A stretch of 64,000 bases of DNA from Dehalobacter sp. DCM (GCF_024972775.1 NZ_CP092282.1:4183525-4247524); one strand, 5' to 3'. Positions 17,343-26,298 are shown, counted from the stretch's first letter. The notes: generated by a model from the sequence alone, not told the origin. Numbers and translations: made by a program.

Positions 17343-17493
17343 GGTCATACTCCCGTAAATATATTGGATGTATTAATATATGCGGAGAAATTTACCATTG
17401 ATTTCCACCACAGTTAGTTACACATAGAAATTTATATTTAATCCATAATAACTAATGAATCTTAAGTTATTCAGCAATAGGAGGTGGAAATCC

Positions 17494-17640
17494 ATGCCAA
17501 CCATTAAATGCACGGTTACCGAATGTCAATACAATCACGATGTTATGTGCGACGCCCCTATGATTCAGATCAATCACAACAGCGGCGTTAAAGTATCTCA
17601 GGGCTCGGAAGAAACGCAGTGTGATACCTTCAAACCATGA
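17494..17640 (+). CDS. DUF1540 small cysteine protein
   Basis: A 48-residue protein starting MPTIKCTVTECQYNHDVMC with four conserved cysteines (C-x5-C, C-x7 spacing, and a final ETQCDTF), matching the DUF1540 domain. These small proteins are common in clostridia and Bacilli, probably metal-binding; the function is unknown. A strong AGGAGGTGG site lies before the ATG at 17494, which excludes the longer frame upstream. Confidence 0.85.
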   Translation: MPTIKCTVTECQYNHDVMCDAPMIQINHNSGVKVSQGSEETQCDTFKP

Positions 17641-17682
17641 AATCAAATTCACTGAAGGCATAAAATTAATCCCTGAATAAAA

Positions 17683-17727
17683 ACGCGATCCGTGAAAGAG
17701 GTCAATAAAACCCTCAGTGGATCGCGT
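17683..17727 (-). terminator. Terminator after the HD-GYP gene
   Basis: ACGCGATCCGTGA (17683-17695) pairs with TCAGTGGATCGCGT (17714-17727). On the minus strand the hairpin runs into TTTTTATT, a proper intrinsic terminator for the response regulator gene ending at 17750. On the plus strand it could also stop DUF1540 transcription. Confidence 0.75.
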
Positions 17728-17749
17728 ATTTCGTCATAATGGGAGAATT

Positions 17750-18799
17750 TTAATTGTAAATATCGGTAATCTCATTAATAACCGGTACGATTCTCAGAAA
17801 GTGGTCTACAAGATAGGGGTCGAAGTGAGTTCCTCTTCCTCTCTCTATTTCAGCTACAGCATCTTCCTTATGCCACGCTTTTTTATAGGGCCGCTCTGAG
17901 ATAAGGGCATCAAAAACATCACAAATCGCTGTTATTCGGCCTACCAAAGGAATTTCCTGCCCTTTTAGGCCAAATGGGTAACCGCTGCCATCCCACTTCT
18001 CATGATGATAAAGCGATATTTGTTCTGCAAGTCTGAGCATCTCCGCTGTGCTGCCCGTCAGGATCTGTGCCCCTTTAACGGTGTGGGTTTTCATCTTTTC
18101 CCATTCGTCCGGACTAAGCTTTGAGGGCGTAAGTAATATTTCATCCGGTATACCTATTTTCCCAATATCATGCAGCGTGCTGGCATGATAGATTAATTCG
18201 CAGTCGTTTTCCGGTAGTCCGTATGCTTTTCCTAACTCATATGTATATTTGCTCATCCGCGTAATGTGATTACCTGTTTGACAATCCCGAAACTCCGCAG
18301 CCCGTGCCAAACGGTTGATCAGTTCCACCTGTAACCCTTGAAGTTCTTTGGTTCGCTCTTCTACCTTATCCAGCAGCCTGCGGTTGTTTTCTCGAATATC
18401 GTTATGCATTATCCTGATTTCCAATACATTTTTTATACGGATCAGGACTTCTGCATAATCAAAGGGCTTTCCTATAAAGTCTCTCGCACCTGCCATAAAA
18501 GCCCTTAGTCTGTATTCTGATTCATCATAAGCCGTCATTGCAATGATGGGAATGATATCTTCTTCCTTGATATTCTTCAATTGCTCCATAACTTCAAATC
18601 CGTCGAGATAAGGCATTTTTAAATCCAGCAAAATCAAGTCTGGATGGTATTGCAGATATAAATCCAGGGTTGTTCTGGAATCCGTTGTCGAGATGATCTG
18701 TGTATAGCCAGACATTTTGAGTAACTTTTCTAGCAAAAGGATATTGACAGAATTATCATCAACGATGAGTATTCTTGATTTTGAAATAAAACTGTCCAT
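17750..18799 (-). CDS. Response regulator with HD-GYP domain (cyclic-di-GMP phosphodiesterase type)
   Basis: About 349 residues, cytoplasmic. Receiver domain residues about 8-125 has DDNSVN, the phosphorylation site in LILLDLKMPYLDGFEVM, and a conserved Lys in GKPFDYAEVL. A coiled linker leads to an HD-GYP domain with HASTLHDIGKIGIPDEIL (HD pair), HHEKWDGSGYPFGLKG (GYP) and ISERPYKKAW, the family that hydrolyses cyclic di-GMP. No sensor kinase is adjacent. The start is unclear: GGAGG is 15 bases before the ATG at 18799 and abuts a TTG at 18814. The 240 bases upstream are AT-rich without other signals. Confidence 0.9.
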   Translation of the reverse strand: MDSFISKSRILIVDDNSVNILLLEKLLKMSGYTQIISTTDSRTTLDLYLQYHPDLILLDLKMPYLDGFEVMEQLKNIKEEDIIPIIAMTAYDESEYRLRAFMAGARDFIGKPFDYAEVLIRIKNVLEIRIMHNDIRENNRRLLDKVEERTKELQGLQVELINRLARAAEFRDCQTGNHITRMSKYTYELGKAYGLPENDCELIYHASTLHDIGKIGIPDEILLTPSKLSPDEWEKMKTHTVKGAQILTGSTAEMLRLAEQISLYHHEKWDGSGYPFGLKGQEIPLVGRITAICDVFDALISERPYKKAWHKEDAVAEIERGRGTHFDPYLVDHFLRIVPVINEITDIYN

Positions 18800-19060
18800 A
18801 TTAATCGTTTTCAACCTCCAAAATGTCGATATCTCGGAGCAAAATTCACGAAGTGTTTGTCACCTTTAATAATATACAACAACATGGCGGATAATTCTAC
18901 ATAATATGTAATATTACGATAAATATTTCGACGTTTATGGCTCATTGACTGTATTCTCTTTTCAATTTGGAATTTTCTTCATTATACATCATTTTGCCAT
19001 TAATTTACACCCATAAAATACCTTAATTTTGAAAATTTTTTCATTTTTATCGAAATATGT

Positions 19061-19336
19061 TTATATTGTTTGCAGCAGGTAAATCAAACATAGGACATTC
19101 AGAACAATGATCAGGGGGATTCCTATGACAAATTTTCTATGCTGCGTTTTATGTCGAAGTACATGCATCGCCGCATAAATGCCTGAGGCTCCCATAATCA
19201 AACCGATCAAGAAGATACGAACCTCCGGTACACGCCACCCGCCTTGTTTTGCTTTAAGCTTATCATAAGCCATCATAAAAAATCCGATGAGATTGACAAC
19301 TGAGAAATAAATCCAAATAATGTTTCCGGCGTCCAT
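19061..19336 (-). CDS. DUF1294 small membrane protein
   Basis: A 91-residue protein with three hydrophobic segments. It has the DUF1294 pattern: NLIGFFMMAYDKLKAKQGGW, RVPEVRIFLIGLIMGASG and VLRHKTQHRKFVIGIP. The family is of unknown function and occurs alone or fused to cold-shock domains. GAGAGG lies eight bases before the ATG at 19336. It stands divergent from the zinc-ribbon gene. Confidence 0.85.
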   Translation of the reverse strand: MDAGNIIWIYFSVVNLIGFFMMAYDKLKAKQGGWRVPEVRIFLIGLIMGASGIYAAMHVLRHKTQHRKFVIGIPLIIVLNVLCLIYLLQTI

Positions 19337-19478
19337 TTTCTAAACCTCTCTTATGATTACTTCAATAACAATTATGATTAGTAAAACCCCCAGGTGTCAA
19401 TCTTGGGGCATCCTTGTCTTTCCAAAAAATAGTACAGCACAATTATTTCCAGATTTGAAAGATAATTTTGACTTTTCT

Positions 19479-19507
19479 TTGACAATTTGCATATTTTTGG
19501 TTATACT
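19479..19507 (+). promoter_or_regulatory. Strong sigma-A promoter for the zinc-ribbon gene
   Basis: TTGACA (19479-19484), 17 bases, TATACT (19502-19507). The transcript would have a leader of about 110 bases before the ATG at 19623. Confidence 0.75.
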
Positions 19508-19622
19508 AATAATTGCTCGTTCATATTTAGAGGAATAAGAAGACCTTCTCGATTGCCGCTGGCTCTGGGAAGTCGTCGAATCAACTTCCAAAAAAGCGGG
19601 TAATAAATCTAGGAGGTCATTT

Positions 19623-19922
19623 ATGTATAATGACAAGACTCTAAGTTGTAAAGACTGTGGCCGTGAATTCGTTTTCTCTGCTTCAGAACAGGAATTCTAC
19701 GCAGAAAAAGGATTCACCAATGAACCAGGTCGTTGCCCCGAGTGCCGTTCTGCCAGAAAAGCTCAGAACAGAAATGGTGGCTATTCACGCCCCCAGCGTG
19801 AAATGTTCCCTGCTGTATGCTCATCTTGCGGCAAAGAAACCACAGTACCTTTCCAACCGACCGGTGACAAACCTGTTTATTGCCGTGACTGTTACCAACC
19901 CCGTTCCAGAAACAACTGGTAA
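19623..19922 (+). CDS. Zinc-ribbon protein (probable zinc-binding domain)
   Basis: A 99-residue protein with two four-cysteine zinc ribbons: CKDCGREFVFSASEQEFYAE ... CPECR (residues about 9-42) and CSSCGKETTVPFQP ... CRDC (about 67-91), linked by a basic Asn/Arg-rich stretch. The first matches the zf-trcl type zinc ribbon common in anaerobic Firmicutes and Chloroflexi. The function is unknown; nucleic acid binding is possible given the basic linker. It has AGGAGGTCATTT before the ATG, its own promoter and a strong terminator, so it is a highly expressed single gene. Confidence 0.85.
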   Translation: MYNDKTLSCKDCGREFVFSASEQEFYAEKGFTNEPGRCPECRSARKAQNRNGGYSRPQREMFPAVCSSCGKETTVPFQPTGDKPVYCRDCYQPRSRNNW

Positions 19923-19937
19923 TCTTAGGATTTAACA

Positions 19938-19976
19938 AACCCTCTTGGATGCAATTCATCCAAGAGGGTTTTTTAT
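19938..19976 (+). terminator. Intrinsic terminator of the zinc-ribbon gene
   Basis: A perfect 14-base stem (19938-19951 with 19957-19970), five-base loop and a run of T. It closes the zinc-ribbon transcript. Confidence 0.92.
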
Positions 19977-20087
19977 GTTTGATCAGAATATTTTTGGGAA
20001 ATTGTGTCACATTAAGAAAAATTAAAAGAAACAGCATAACCTCATCACTAATAATGGATAATGCACCCTGAAGCCCCAGACTGGCCG

Positions 20088-20138
20088 TTGACTACTAGAT
20101 ATAGTGCTGATATTATTAATAGGTACTATTTGTAGTAA
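20088..20138 (+). promoter_or_regulatory. nrdJ promoter with two NrdR-like boxes 31 bp apart
   Basis: TTGACT (20088-20093), 17 bases, TATTAT (20111-20116). Box 1, CTACTAGATATAGTGC (20092-20107), lies between -35 and -10 and matches 12 of 16 positions of the NrdR consensus acaCTATATATAGtgt. Box 2, GTACTATTTGTAGTAA (20123-20138), lies just past the start site and matches 10 of 16. Their 31-bp offset is the spacing known for NrdR pairs. No nrdR gene is in the window. Repression of nrdJ by nucleotide-loaded NrdR is the inference. Confidence 0.72.
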
Positions 20139-20214
20139 CCATACATAAGCATGGCCACGGAACCCTTTAAGAGCAAATAGCCAGACATTATATAAGAAAC
20201 TGGAGGTACAGATA

Positions 20215-22584
20215 TTGGAAGAGATCAGGGAAAATTGGAACGACTGGGAAAAAACAAACCTTATGCCTAACGCCAGAGTCGTCCTGGAAAAGAGATATTT
20301 AAAGAAGGAAGACGACGGAACATACGAAACGCCGGAAGCCATGTTTTATCGGGTTGCTTCGGTTGTGGCCGGTGCAGAAAAAAACTATGGCATCAATGAA
20401 AAGGCGATCAAAGATCTGACTCGGGAGTTCTATACGGCTATGGCTAATTTGGAATTCATGCCGAATTCTCCTACCTTGATGAATGCCGGGCGTGATTTAG
20501 GTCAGCTCAGCGCGTGTTTTGTTCTTCCTGTTGAAGACAGCATGGAGGATATTTTTGATGCCCTGAAAAATGCTGCCATTATTCACAAATCCGGCGGCGG
20601 TACCGGTTTTAATTTTTCCAGGCTTCGCCAAAAAAACAGCATGGTTCGTTCAACTGGCGGTGTGGCCTCAGGCCCTGTTTCTTTTATGAAAGTCTTTAAT
20701 GCCGCAACTGAAGCTGTAAAACAGGGCGGAACACGGCGCGGCGCTAATATGGGGATCCTTCGGGTCGATCATCCGGATATCCTGGAATTTATCCGCTGTA
20801 AAGAGGACAATAAAGATATTAATAATTTCAATATTTCCGTCGCTGTTACCGAGACCTTTATGCGGGCGGTAGAAGCGAATTCGCATTATGACCTGATCGA
20901 TCCGCATTCCGGGAAAGAAGTTGGTCAGCTCCCGGCAAAAGACGTATTTGCGAAGATTGTCGATCACGCCTGGCGAAACGGAGAACCAGGCATCATCTTC
21001 GTTGACCGGATGAACCGAGATAATCCCACCCCAAAAGTGGGTGAAATTGAAGCAACCAACCCCTGCGGTGAACAGCCTTTGCTTCCCAATGAAGCCTGTA
21101 ATCTGGGTTCGATCAATCTAAAGCTGATGATAACCGAAAAGGATGGTCAGCCGGCTATCGACTGGGAACGTCTTGGCTATATTACCCGACTGGCCACCCG
21201 ATTCCTGGACGACGTGATCGATGTGAATCAGTATCCGCTGCCAGTCATAGAAAAAATGGTAAAAGGCAACCGCAAGATCGGACTTGGCGTTATGGGTTTC
21301 GCCGATTTGTTAATTTTGCTGAAAATCCCTTATACCTCGGATGAGGGTGCCGCCTATGCCGAGAAGATCATGGAGTTTATTCGCACAGAATCGCGCATCG
21401 AATCACAACGATTGGCAAAGGAACGCAGCGTTTTCCCCAATTTTAAAGGTTCGATGTATGATGGCAAAATCAAACTGCGTAATGCCACGTTGACGACAAT
21501 TGCCCCGACCGGAACCATCTCCATGATTTGCAGTGCCTCCAGCGGCGTTGAACCTCTGTTTGCTGTCGCTTATACCAAGACAGTAATGGATGGCACAGCA
21601 CTGATCGAGGTCAATCCGCTTTTTGAAGAATACGCTCGTAAATATGGGTTTTACTCCCACGAACTCATGGCTAAAACTGCTGAACGTGGAACTGTATCCG
21701 GCTTGACGGAAGTTCCCCAGTGGGTACAGGATATCTTTGTCACCGCTCAGGAAATTAAACCGGAATGGCATATTAAGATCCAGGCTGCGTTTCAGCAGTA
21801 TACCGATAATGCCGTATCCAAGACAATCAATTTCGCCAATTCCGCGACGCGAGATGATGTTGCCGAAGCCTTTCGTTTAGCTTTTGAATTGGGGTGTAAA
21901 GGTATTACGGTCTATAGGGACGGCAGCCGGGAACAGCAGGTTCTCTCTGCCGGTACAAAGGACTGCGAAAAATCAAAAGAAACCACTACCCCTCCACTTT
22001 CTTCTTGTCAGGAAGCGGAGGAAATCTCCAAAAAGAAACCGCAAGAGACAATTGTGCCTCGTCCTCGTCCGCCGGTAACCGTTGGCGTCACGGAAAAAAT
22101 AAAAATCGGCTGCGGCAATCTTTACGTTAGTGTCAACGCCGACGAAAAAAGTATTTGTGAAGTGTTCACCAATACCGGAAGAGCAGGCGGCTGCTCTTCC
22201 CAGTCAGAAGCTACTTCCCGTTTGATTTCGATTGCTATGCGTTCCGGTATTTCCGTGGATGCGATTATCGAACAGATTCGGGGGATCCGCTGTCCGGCAT
22301 GTATCCGCAAAGAAGGTGTGAACGTCACCTCGTGTCCGGATGCCATTGCCCGTGTTATCCGCAAGTATAAGGATATTGGTGCCAACGGCAATACCGCCAT
22401 TATTCGCCGTAATCAGGCCGAAGAGCATGTATCTCCCGGTTTGGAAAAAACGGAAAAAGCGGTTATAAAAAAAGCTCAGGTCGCTGTGGCTATCGATAAT
22501 GCCTGCCCGGACTGCGGAATGCCAGTGAACCACGAAAGCGGCTGTGTTGTCTGTATCCACTGCGGCTACTCCAAATGCGGTTAA
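20215..22584 (+). CDS. nrdJ: Adenosylcobalamin-dependent (class II) ribonucleotide reductase
   Basis: A 789-residue vitamin B12-dependent reductase making deoxyribonucleotides without oxygen. Recognisable are MPNSPTLMNAGRDLGQLSACF (active-site Cys region), KSGGGTGFNFSRLR, GGTRRGANMGIL, NPCGEQPLLPNEACNLGSINL (radical-site Cys), TIAPTGTISMICSASSGVEP and KGITVYRDGSR. A TSCPD domain follows near residues 625-720, and the C-terminal CPDCGMPVN ... CIHCGYSKCG zinc ribbon carries the redox cysteines. It begins with TTG (20215) eight bases after GGAGG. Cobalamin dependence fits the corrinoid-rich metabolism of this organism. Confidence 0.94.
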   Translation: MEEIRENWNDWEKTNLMPNARVVLEKRYLKKEDDGTYETPEAMFYRVASVVAGAEKNYGINEKAIKDLTREFYTAMANLEFMPNSPTLMNAGRDLGQLSACFVLPVEDSMEDIFDALKNAAIIHKSGGGTGFNFSRLRQKNSMVRSTGGVASGPVSFMKVFNAATEAVKQGGTRRGANMGILRVDHPDILEFIRCKEDNKDINNFNISVAVTETFMRAVEANSHYDLIDPHSGKEVGQLPAKDVFAKIVDHAWRNGEPGIIFVDRMNRDNPTPKVGEIEATNPCGEQPLLPNEACNLGSINLKLMITEKDGQPAIDWERLGYITRLATRFLDDVIDVNQYPLPVIEKMVKGNRKIGLGVMGFADLLILLKIPYTSDEGAAYAEKIMEFIRTESRIESQRLAKERSVFPNFKGSMYDGKIKLRNATLTTIAPTGTISMICSASSGVEPLFAVAYTKTVMDGTALIEVNPLFEEYARKYGFYSHELMAKTAERGTVSGLTEVPQWVQDIFVTAQEIKPEWHIKIQAAFQQYTDNAVSKTINFANSATRDDVAEAFRLAFELGCKGITVYRDGSREQQVLSAGTKDCEKSKETTTPPLSSCQEAEEISKKKPQETIVPRPRPPVTVGVTEKIKIGCGNLYVSVNADEKSICEVFTNTGRAGGCSSQSEATSRLISIAMRSGISVDAIIEQIRGIRCPACIRKEGVNVTSCPDAIARVIRKYKDIGANGNTAIIRRNQAEEHVSPGLEKTEKAVIKKAQVAVAIDNACPDCGMPVNHESGCVVCIHCGYSKCG

Positions 22585-22698
22585 ACCACACAGACTTTTT
22601 ATCTAAGATCACTATGGGAGTCTTGTGTCGCTCTTTCTTAATAACGAGGAAATGACATTTCTCCCGGGTAAGATTAAATCTACAACTCTTCTATTCGC

Positions 22699-22742
22699 GG
22701 CGATATCGTTCGGCTAAATACAGCTGGCCGATATCGCTTTCT
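22699..22742 (+). terminator. Candidate terminator after nrdJ
   Basis: GCGATATCG (22700-22708) pairs with CGATATCGC (22729-22737), with an inner CGGC/GCTGG helix, followed by TTTCTTATATTTT. The rest of the 250-base nrdJ-corrinoid gap contains a TATAAT (about 22794-22799) likely serving the corrinoid gene, with a poor -35. Confidence 0.55.
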
Positions 22743-22835
22743 TATATTTTAGACAAGCCCGTTGAACCTTATTCCAGAAAAAATTATTCAATGCTATAAT
22801 ACAATTAACGAAAATACTGTTGTTTAGGAGCTAAT

Positions 22836-23477
22836 ATGGAAGAATTATTAATTAAAGCCGTAGAAGAACTAAACGAGGATTTGGTTATCCAACACGTCAA
22901 CACACTCCTGGCACAGGGCGTGGATGTATATAACATATATGATTACCTGAGCAAGGGACTTCAGCGTGTTGGCGAAAAATACAAAATAGGTGACTACTAT
23001 ATTGCTGACCTTATCGTATCCGGGGAGTTAATTAAAAAGGTTATGAAGCTCAAAGGGATGTCATTTCCTAAAAAGGCCAATGGTTCCGCGCTGGGAACGG
23101 TTGTTGTCGGAACCATTTATGAGGACATTCATGATGTAGGGAAAGATGTTTTTATTAGCGTGCTTAAATCGGCAGGCTTTAAGACGGTCGATCTGGGTGT
23201 AGACGTCTCCAGTGAAAAATTCATAGAAGCAATAAAAAAGAAAAAACCGGATATCGTTGGCATAAGCGGTGTCCTTACAATGACCGGCGGCAACATAAAG
23301 AAAGTCATCAACAATATTGCTGCTGCCGGCTTACGGGAGGATTTATTTATTATTGTGGGCGGTGCCTCCATCAATGATAAGCTCTTTAAACAATTGGGGG
23401 CGGACGCTTATTCCCTGGATGCTGTTGAAGGAGCTAAGCTTTGCGTGGAATGGATGAAATCGAAGGGGCAGGCATGA
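22836..23477 (+). CDS. Corrinoid-binding methyltransferase protein 1 (MtaC/MtbC type)
   Basis: A 213-residue two-domain corrinoid protein. The N-terminal helical B12-binding cap covers about residues 1-85 (VGEKYKIGDYYIADLIVSGE). The Rossmann domain carries the base-off signature in YEDIHDVGKDVF near residue 101, whose His coordinates cobalt, and ends with the VGGASINDKLFKQLGADAYS stretch. Such proteins accept a methyl group from a substrate-specific methyltransferase and pass it to a second one. It is followed immediately by a GntR regulator and a UroD-type methyltransferase. The substrate is unknown. Confidence 0.92.
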   Translation: MEELLIKAVEELNEDLVIQHVNTLLAQGVDVYNIYDYLSKGLQRVGEKYKIGDYYIADLIVSGELIKKVMKLKGMSFPKKANGSALGTVVVGTIYEDIHDVGKDVFISVLKSAGFKTVDLGVDVSSEKFIEAIKKKKPDIVGISGVLTMTGGNIKKVINNIAAAGLREDLFIIVGGASINDKLFKQLGADAYSLDAVEGAKLCVEWMKSKGQA

Positions 23478-23481
23478 TTCA

Positions 23482-24186
23482 ATGGGGAATATTTTATATA
23501 TCGATATTGTTAATGACATAAAAAATAAAATACGCAACGGGGACTTGAAACCCGGCGATATCATGCAGCCGGAATATGAACTATCTGCTCAGTATGGGGT
23601 GAGTAGGACAACGCTGCGAAAAAGTCTTGCTCTGTTATTAAATGAAGGCTTTATTTATAGTATTCCCGGCAAAGGCAATTTTGTGTGCAAACCTTCAGGC
23701 AAAACATACCAGCTTGTTTTTGACGAGATTGAGAACCTCAACGTCCAAATAGACAGTATTCAACTCATTGATGTTAAACTTATCCCCGTGTCGAAAAAAC
23801 TCATAGAAAAACTGCAGATTGTATCGGATGAAAAAGTTATTCGGGTGCGAAAAGTTTATCGTTCCAAAGAGAAAAGAGTTGAATATACGCTCATCTATAT
23901 GCCCTATAAAAAAGGAAACCCTATCGTCGAAGATATCATTAATTTTGCAAATTTTCATAACGTTATGGAGAAACAACAACTTCATTTTCAAATAGCGAAA
24001 AAGCTGAATATCCATGTCGTCAGAGCCAATAACCAATTAACCAAACATCTTGATACCCATTCCGGGGATCCGGTTTTTCTCATCACACAGGAGATCGTAT
24101 CCTCCGAAGACAATTCCTTGCTGAGCTATAGTGAATACTATATTCTCAGCGATGCTCTGAAGCTCCAAGCCGAGGCTGTACTATAA
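23482..24186 (+). CDS. GntR-family (HutC/UTRA type) transcriptional regulator
   Basis: A 234-residue one-component regulator. The N-terminal winged helix spans about residues 5-70 (IKNKIRNGDLKPGDIMQPEY, LSAQYGVSRTTLRKSLALLL, and the GKGNFVC wing). The C-terminal UTRA effector domain (about 90-234) has VRKVYRSKEKRVEYTLIYMP and ILSDALKLQ. It starts four bases after the corrinoid gene and is co-transcribed with methyltransferase genes on both sides. The inverted repeat at 25400-25427, on a promoter in the next gap, is a natural target. The ligand may be the methylated substrate. Confidence 0.9.
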   Translation: MGNILYIDIVNDIKNKIRNGDLKPGDIMQPEYELSAQYGVSRTTLRKSLALLLNEGFIYSIPGKGNFVCKPSGKTYQLVFDEIENLNVQIDSIQLIDVKLIPVSKKLIEKLQIVSDEKVIRVRKVYRSKEKRVEYTLIYMPYKKGNPIVEDIINFANFHNVMEKQQLHFQIAKKLNIHVVRANNQLTKHLDTHSGDPVFLITQEIVSSEDNSLLSYSEYYILSDALKLQAEAVL

Positions 24187-24201
24187 ACGGGAGAATGGCA
24201 T

Positions 24202-25308
24202 ATGAGTTTTTTTGAACAAGATTTTGATAAAAAATCCGTTTCAGGAATCCCGACATTCTTGCTTGCTAATCATTTCTGGATAAAAGCCTATTATGAAAAT
24301 CAAATGGGTAAATTTGCATTGCCTGGGAACGATGTCAATTCTCGGATAGAAGCTGCTTATCAGTCAGCTTATGATGATTTTCAATGCACCTTTGGTATGG
24401 GTATACATTCTGGGGATAACCCGCTTTATACGAAGCTTGGTAATAAGGCTTGGTGCGAGATCAAGAAAAACGTTTATGTCAGAAAAAGCATCACCATCAT
24501 GGAACGCACAGAGTACCCGGCCTTAATCCGTGAACCTTTACAATATTTATACTCAACATGCCTCCAACGGTTATATACGCGTAAGCTCAATACACAGGTT
24601 TTTATTGAAAGTCTTGAATTTATAGATAAGTTATTGTCTGATGAAAACAAGATCTTTACGAACCTTACTTTGAGCGGCAGAATGCACTTTAATATGCTGA
24701 TTATCGAAAGCCCCTTAGATTTTCTTGCTGATTTTCTTCGAGGGACTAAGGAACTGCTCCTGGATCTCCATAGTGTTCCTGAGCTTGTAAAAGAGGCTTG
24801 CCTCGTATTGAATAACCTTATACTGGATCAGGCGGAAATGCATCGAAAAACGTATAATACAAACCATTTGCTGCTGCCGCTTCATCTTCCAGGCTTACTT
24901 AACAGGCGGGATTTTGAAGAATTCTATTATCCTACATACAACGCCCTGGTGGAGACGCTGATACGCAAAGGATATAATATCATGATCCTGTTCGAAGGCA
25001 ACGTTGACCGCTTCATAGACATTATCGCGACAACAGATTCCAGCCAGGTCATTGCGCATTTTGAGTCGACAAGCATTGAGGAGTATCAAGCTTATTTTCG
25101 GGGAAAGAGTACCTATATTAGCGGTTTCTATCCTACGTATTTGTTAAAAGACGGAACTGAGAGAGAATGTCTGGACGCAGCACAAAAACTCAAAGATATA
25201 ACCGCAGGTAATGACCGCTTTATATTTTCCACGAACAAGGTTTTATTTACGCACGAAGATGCCAGCTATCAAAATCTAAAAAATGTGTATGATTTCTTTC
25301 GATTGTAG
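24202..25308 (+). CDS. UroD-family corrinoid methyltransferase, divergent
   Basis: A 368-residue protein whose C-terminal two thirds fits the uroporphyrinogen decarboxylase/MtaA fold: LHSVPELVKEACLVLNNLIL, LLPLHLPGLLNRRDFEEFYY, GYNIMILFEGNVDRFIDII and YISGFYPTYLL. The usual His-x-Cys zinc motif of MtaA/MtbA is absent; the equivalent strand reads LFEGNVD. It may therefore be a substrate-specific methyltransferase with another activating site. It sits 15 bases after the GntR gene and probably pairs with corrinoid protein 1. A 280-base gap with a promoter follows. Confidence 0.72.
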   Translation: MSFFEQDFDKKSVSGIPTFLLANHFWIKAYYENQMGKFALPGNDVNSRIEAAYQSAYDDFQCTFGMGIHSGDNPLYTKLGNKAWCEIKKNVYVRKSITIMERTEYPALIREPLQYLYSTCLQRLYTRKLNTQVFIESLEFIDKLLSDENKIFTNLTLSGRMHFNMLIIESPLDFLADFLRGTKELLLDLHSVPELVKEACLVLNNLILDQAEMHRKTYNTNHLLLPLHLPGLLNRRDFEEFYYPTYNALVETLIRKGYNIMILFEGNVDRFIDIIATTDSSQVIAHFESTSIEEYQAYFRGKSTYISGFYPTYLLKDGTERECLDAAQKLKDITAGNDRFIFSTNKVLFTHEDASYQNLKNVYDFFRL

Positions 25309-25368
25309 CTTTGCACTTTAAATTGTCAAAAAATTATCAATAGTACCAAAAATGATGGTTTAACCCCC

Positions 25369-25427
25369 TTGACAAATGGCTTCGGATTAATTAGGATTTA
25401 AGTGTACATGTACACACATGTACACTT
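25369..25427 (+). promoter_or_regulatory. Promoter with a 12-bp-arm operator at the start site
   Basis: TTGACA (25369-25374), 17 bases, TAGGAT (25392-25397). The perfect inverted repeat AAGTGTACATGT (25400-25411) / ACATGTACACTT (25416-25427), with ACAC between, covers the predicted +1. Its half site GTGTACATGTACAC contains the GT...TA...AC pattern of HutC-type GntR operators. Repression by the GntR protein encoded at 23482 is inferred. A leader of about 185 bases follows before the second corrinoid gene; I see no cobalamin riboswitch in it. Confidence 0.8.
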
Positions 25428-25590
25428 ACTTTATTAACCAAATATATGTTTGATCTGATTTAATCCAACACGGAACACTCACTGCTGTTAACATCCACTG
25501 CTGCACGTATATCGCATCATTGCCGGTATTAATGTATTGGAGAAAAATCATTACACTTAATGATTTAATTAATAAAAGGGGGACAAAAAG

Positions 25591-26223
25591 ATGGCAAAAG
25601 TAGATGAAGTCAAAGCTGCAGTCGAGGCGGGGAAAACAAAATTGGTGCCCATTCTCGCTCAGGAAGCACTTGGTGCCGGATGTTCTGCAAAAGACATTCT
25701 GCAGGCAATGGTAGACTCCATGAGTGTCGTTGGCGACAAATTCTCGACAGGAGAAATCTTTGTACCTGAAATGTTGATGGCTGCCAAAGCAATGGCTAAA
25801 GGTGTCGATGTGTTAAAACCACTTTTAGCTGGTGACGGTGCCAATTCTTTAGGTACATGCGTCATCGGTACTGTAGCAGGAGATTTACATGATATTGGGA
25901 AAAACCTTGTTTCTATGATGATTGAAAGCGCGGGTTTTACTATGGTCGATCTCGGCGTTGATGTACCGGCAGCCAAATGGATTGAAGCTATCAAGGAAAA
26001 TAAGAACGTGACTTTAGTCGCTTGTTCCGGTCTGCTGACCACCACGATGCCTGCTTTGAAAGAAGCAGTCCAGACGATCAAAGGGAGTGGTCTCACCGGC
26101 TTCAAAGTCATCGTCGGCGGCGCACCCGTGACACAAGAATATGCTGATGAAATTGGGGCCGACGGCTTTGCACCCGATGCAGGCAGCGCGGCTGTCAAAG
26201 CAAAAGAATTAGTAACTGCTTAA
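25591..26223 (+). CDS. Corrinoid-binding methyltransferase protein 2
   Basis: A 210-residue corrinoid protein of the same two-domain type as that at 22836. The cap domain contains MVDSMSVVGDKFSTGEIFVPEMLMAAKAM (split here around residue 55), and the cobalt-ligand motif is GDLHDIGKNLV near residue 98. The Rossmann core ends with VIVGGAPVTQEYADEIGADG. AAAGGGGGAC precedes the ATG. It is followed 75 bases on by a UroD-type methyltransferase, probably its partner. It is only distantly similar to protein 1, so the two likely serve different methyl donors. Confidence 0.93.
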   Translation: MAKVDEVKAAVEAGKTKLVPILAQEALGAGCSAKDILQAMVDSMSVVGDKFSTGEIFVPEMLMAAKAMAKGVDVLKPLLAGDGANSLGTCVIGTVAGDLHDIGKNLVSMMIESAGFTMVDLGVDVPAAKWIEAIKENKNVTLVACSGLLTTTMPALKEAVQTIKGSGLTGFKVIVGGAPVTQEYADEIGADGFAPDAGSAAVKAKELVTA

Positions 26224-26298
26224 ACCCATAATTATTGAGATCATAATAAATAAGATTAGATATTAATTAGATCAGATTTATAAAGGGAGGTTTAAGAT

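Noticed and set aside
19980-20087. Possible cobalamin riboswitch upstream of nrdJ
   Set aside because: The B12 box and conserved core could not be found, and the promoter lies downstream of this stretch, leaving too short a leader for an aptamer.
25428-25590. Possible cobalamin riboswitch in the leader of corrinoid gene 2
   Set aside because: A CCACTGCTG word is present but the other core elements are absent and there is no terminator before the gene.
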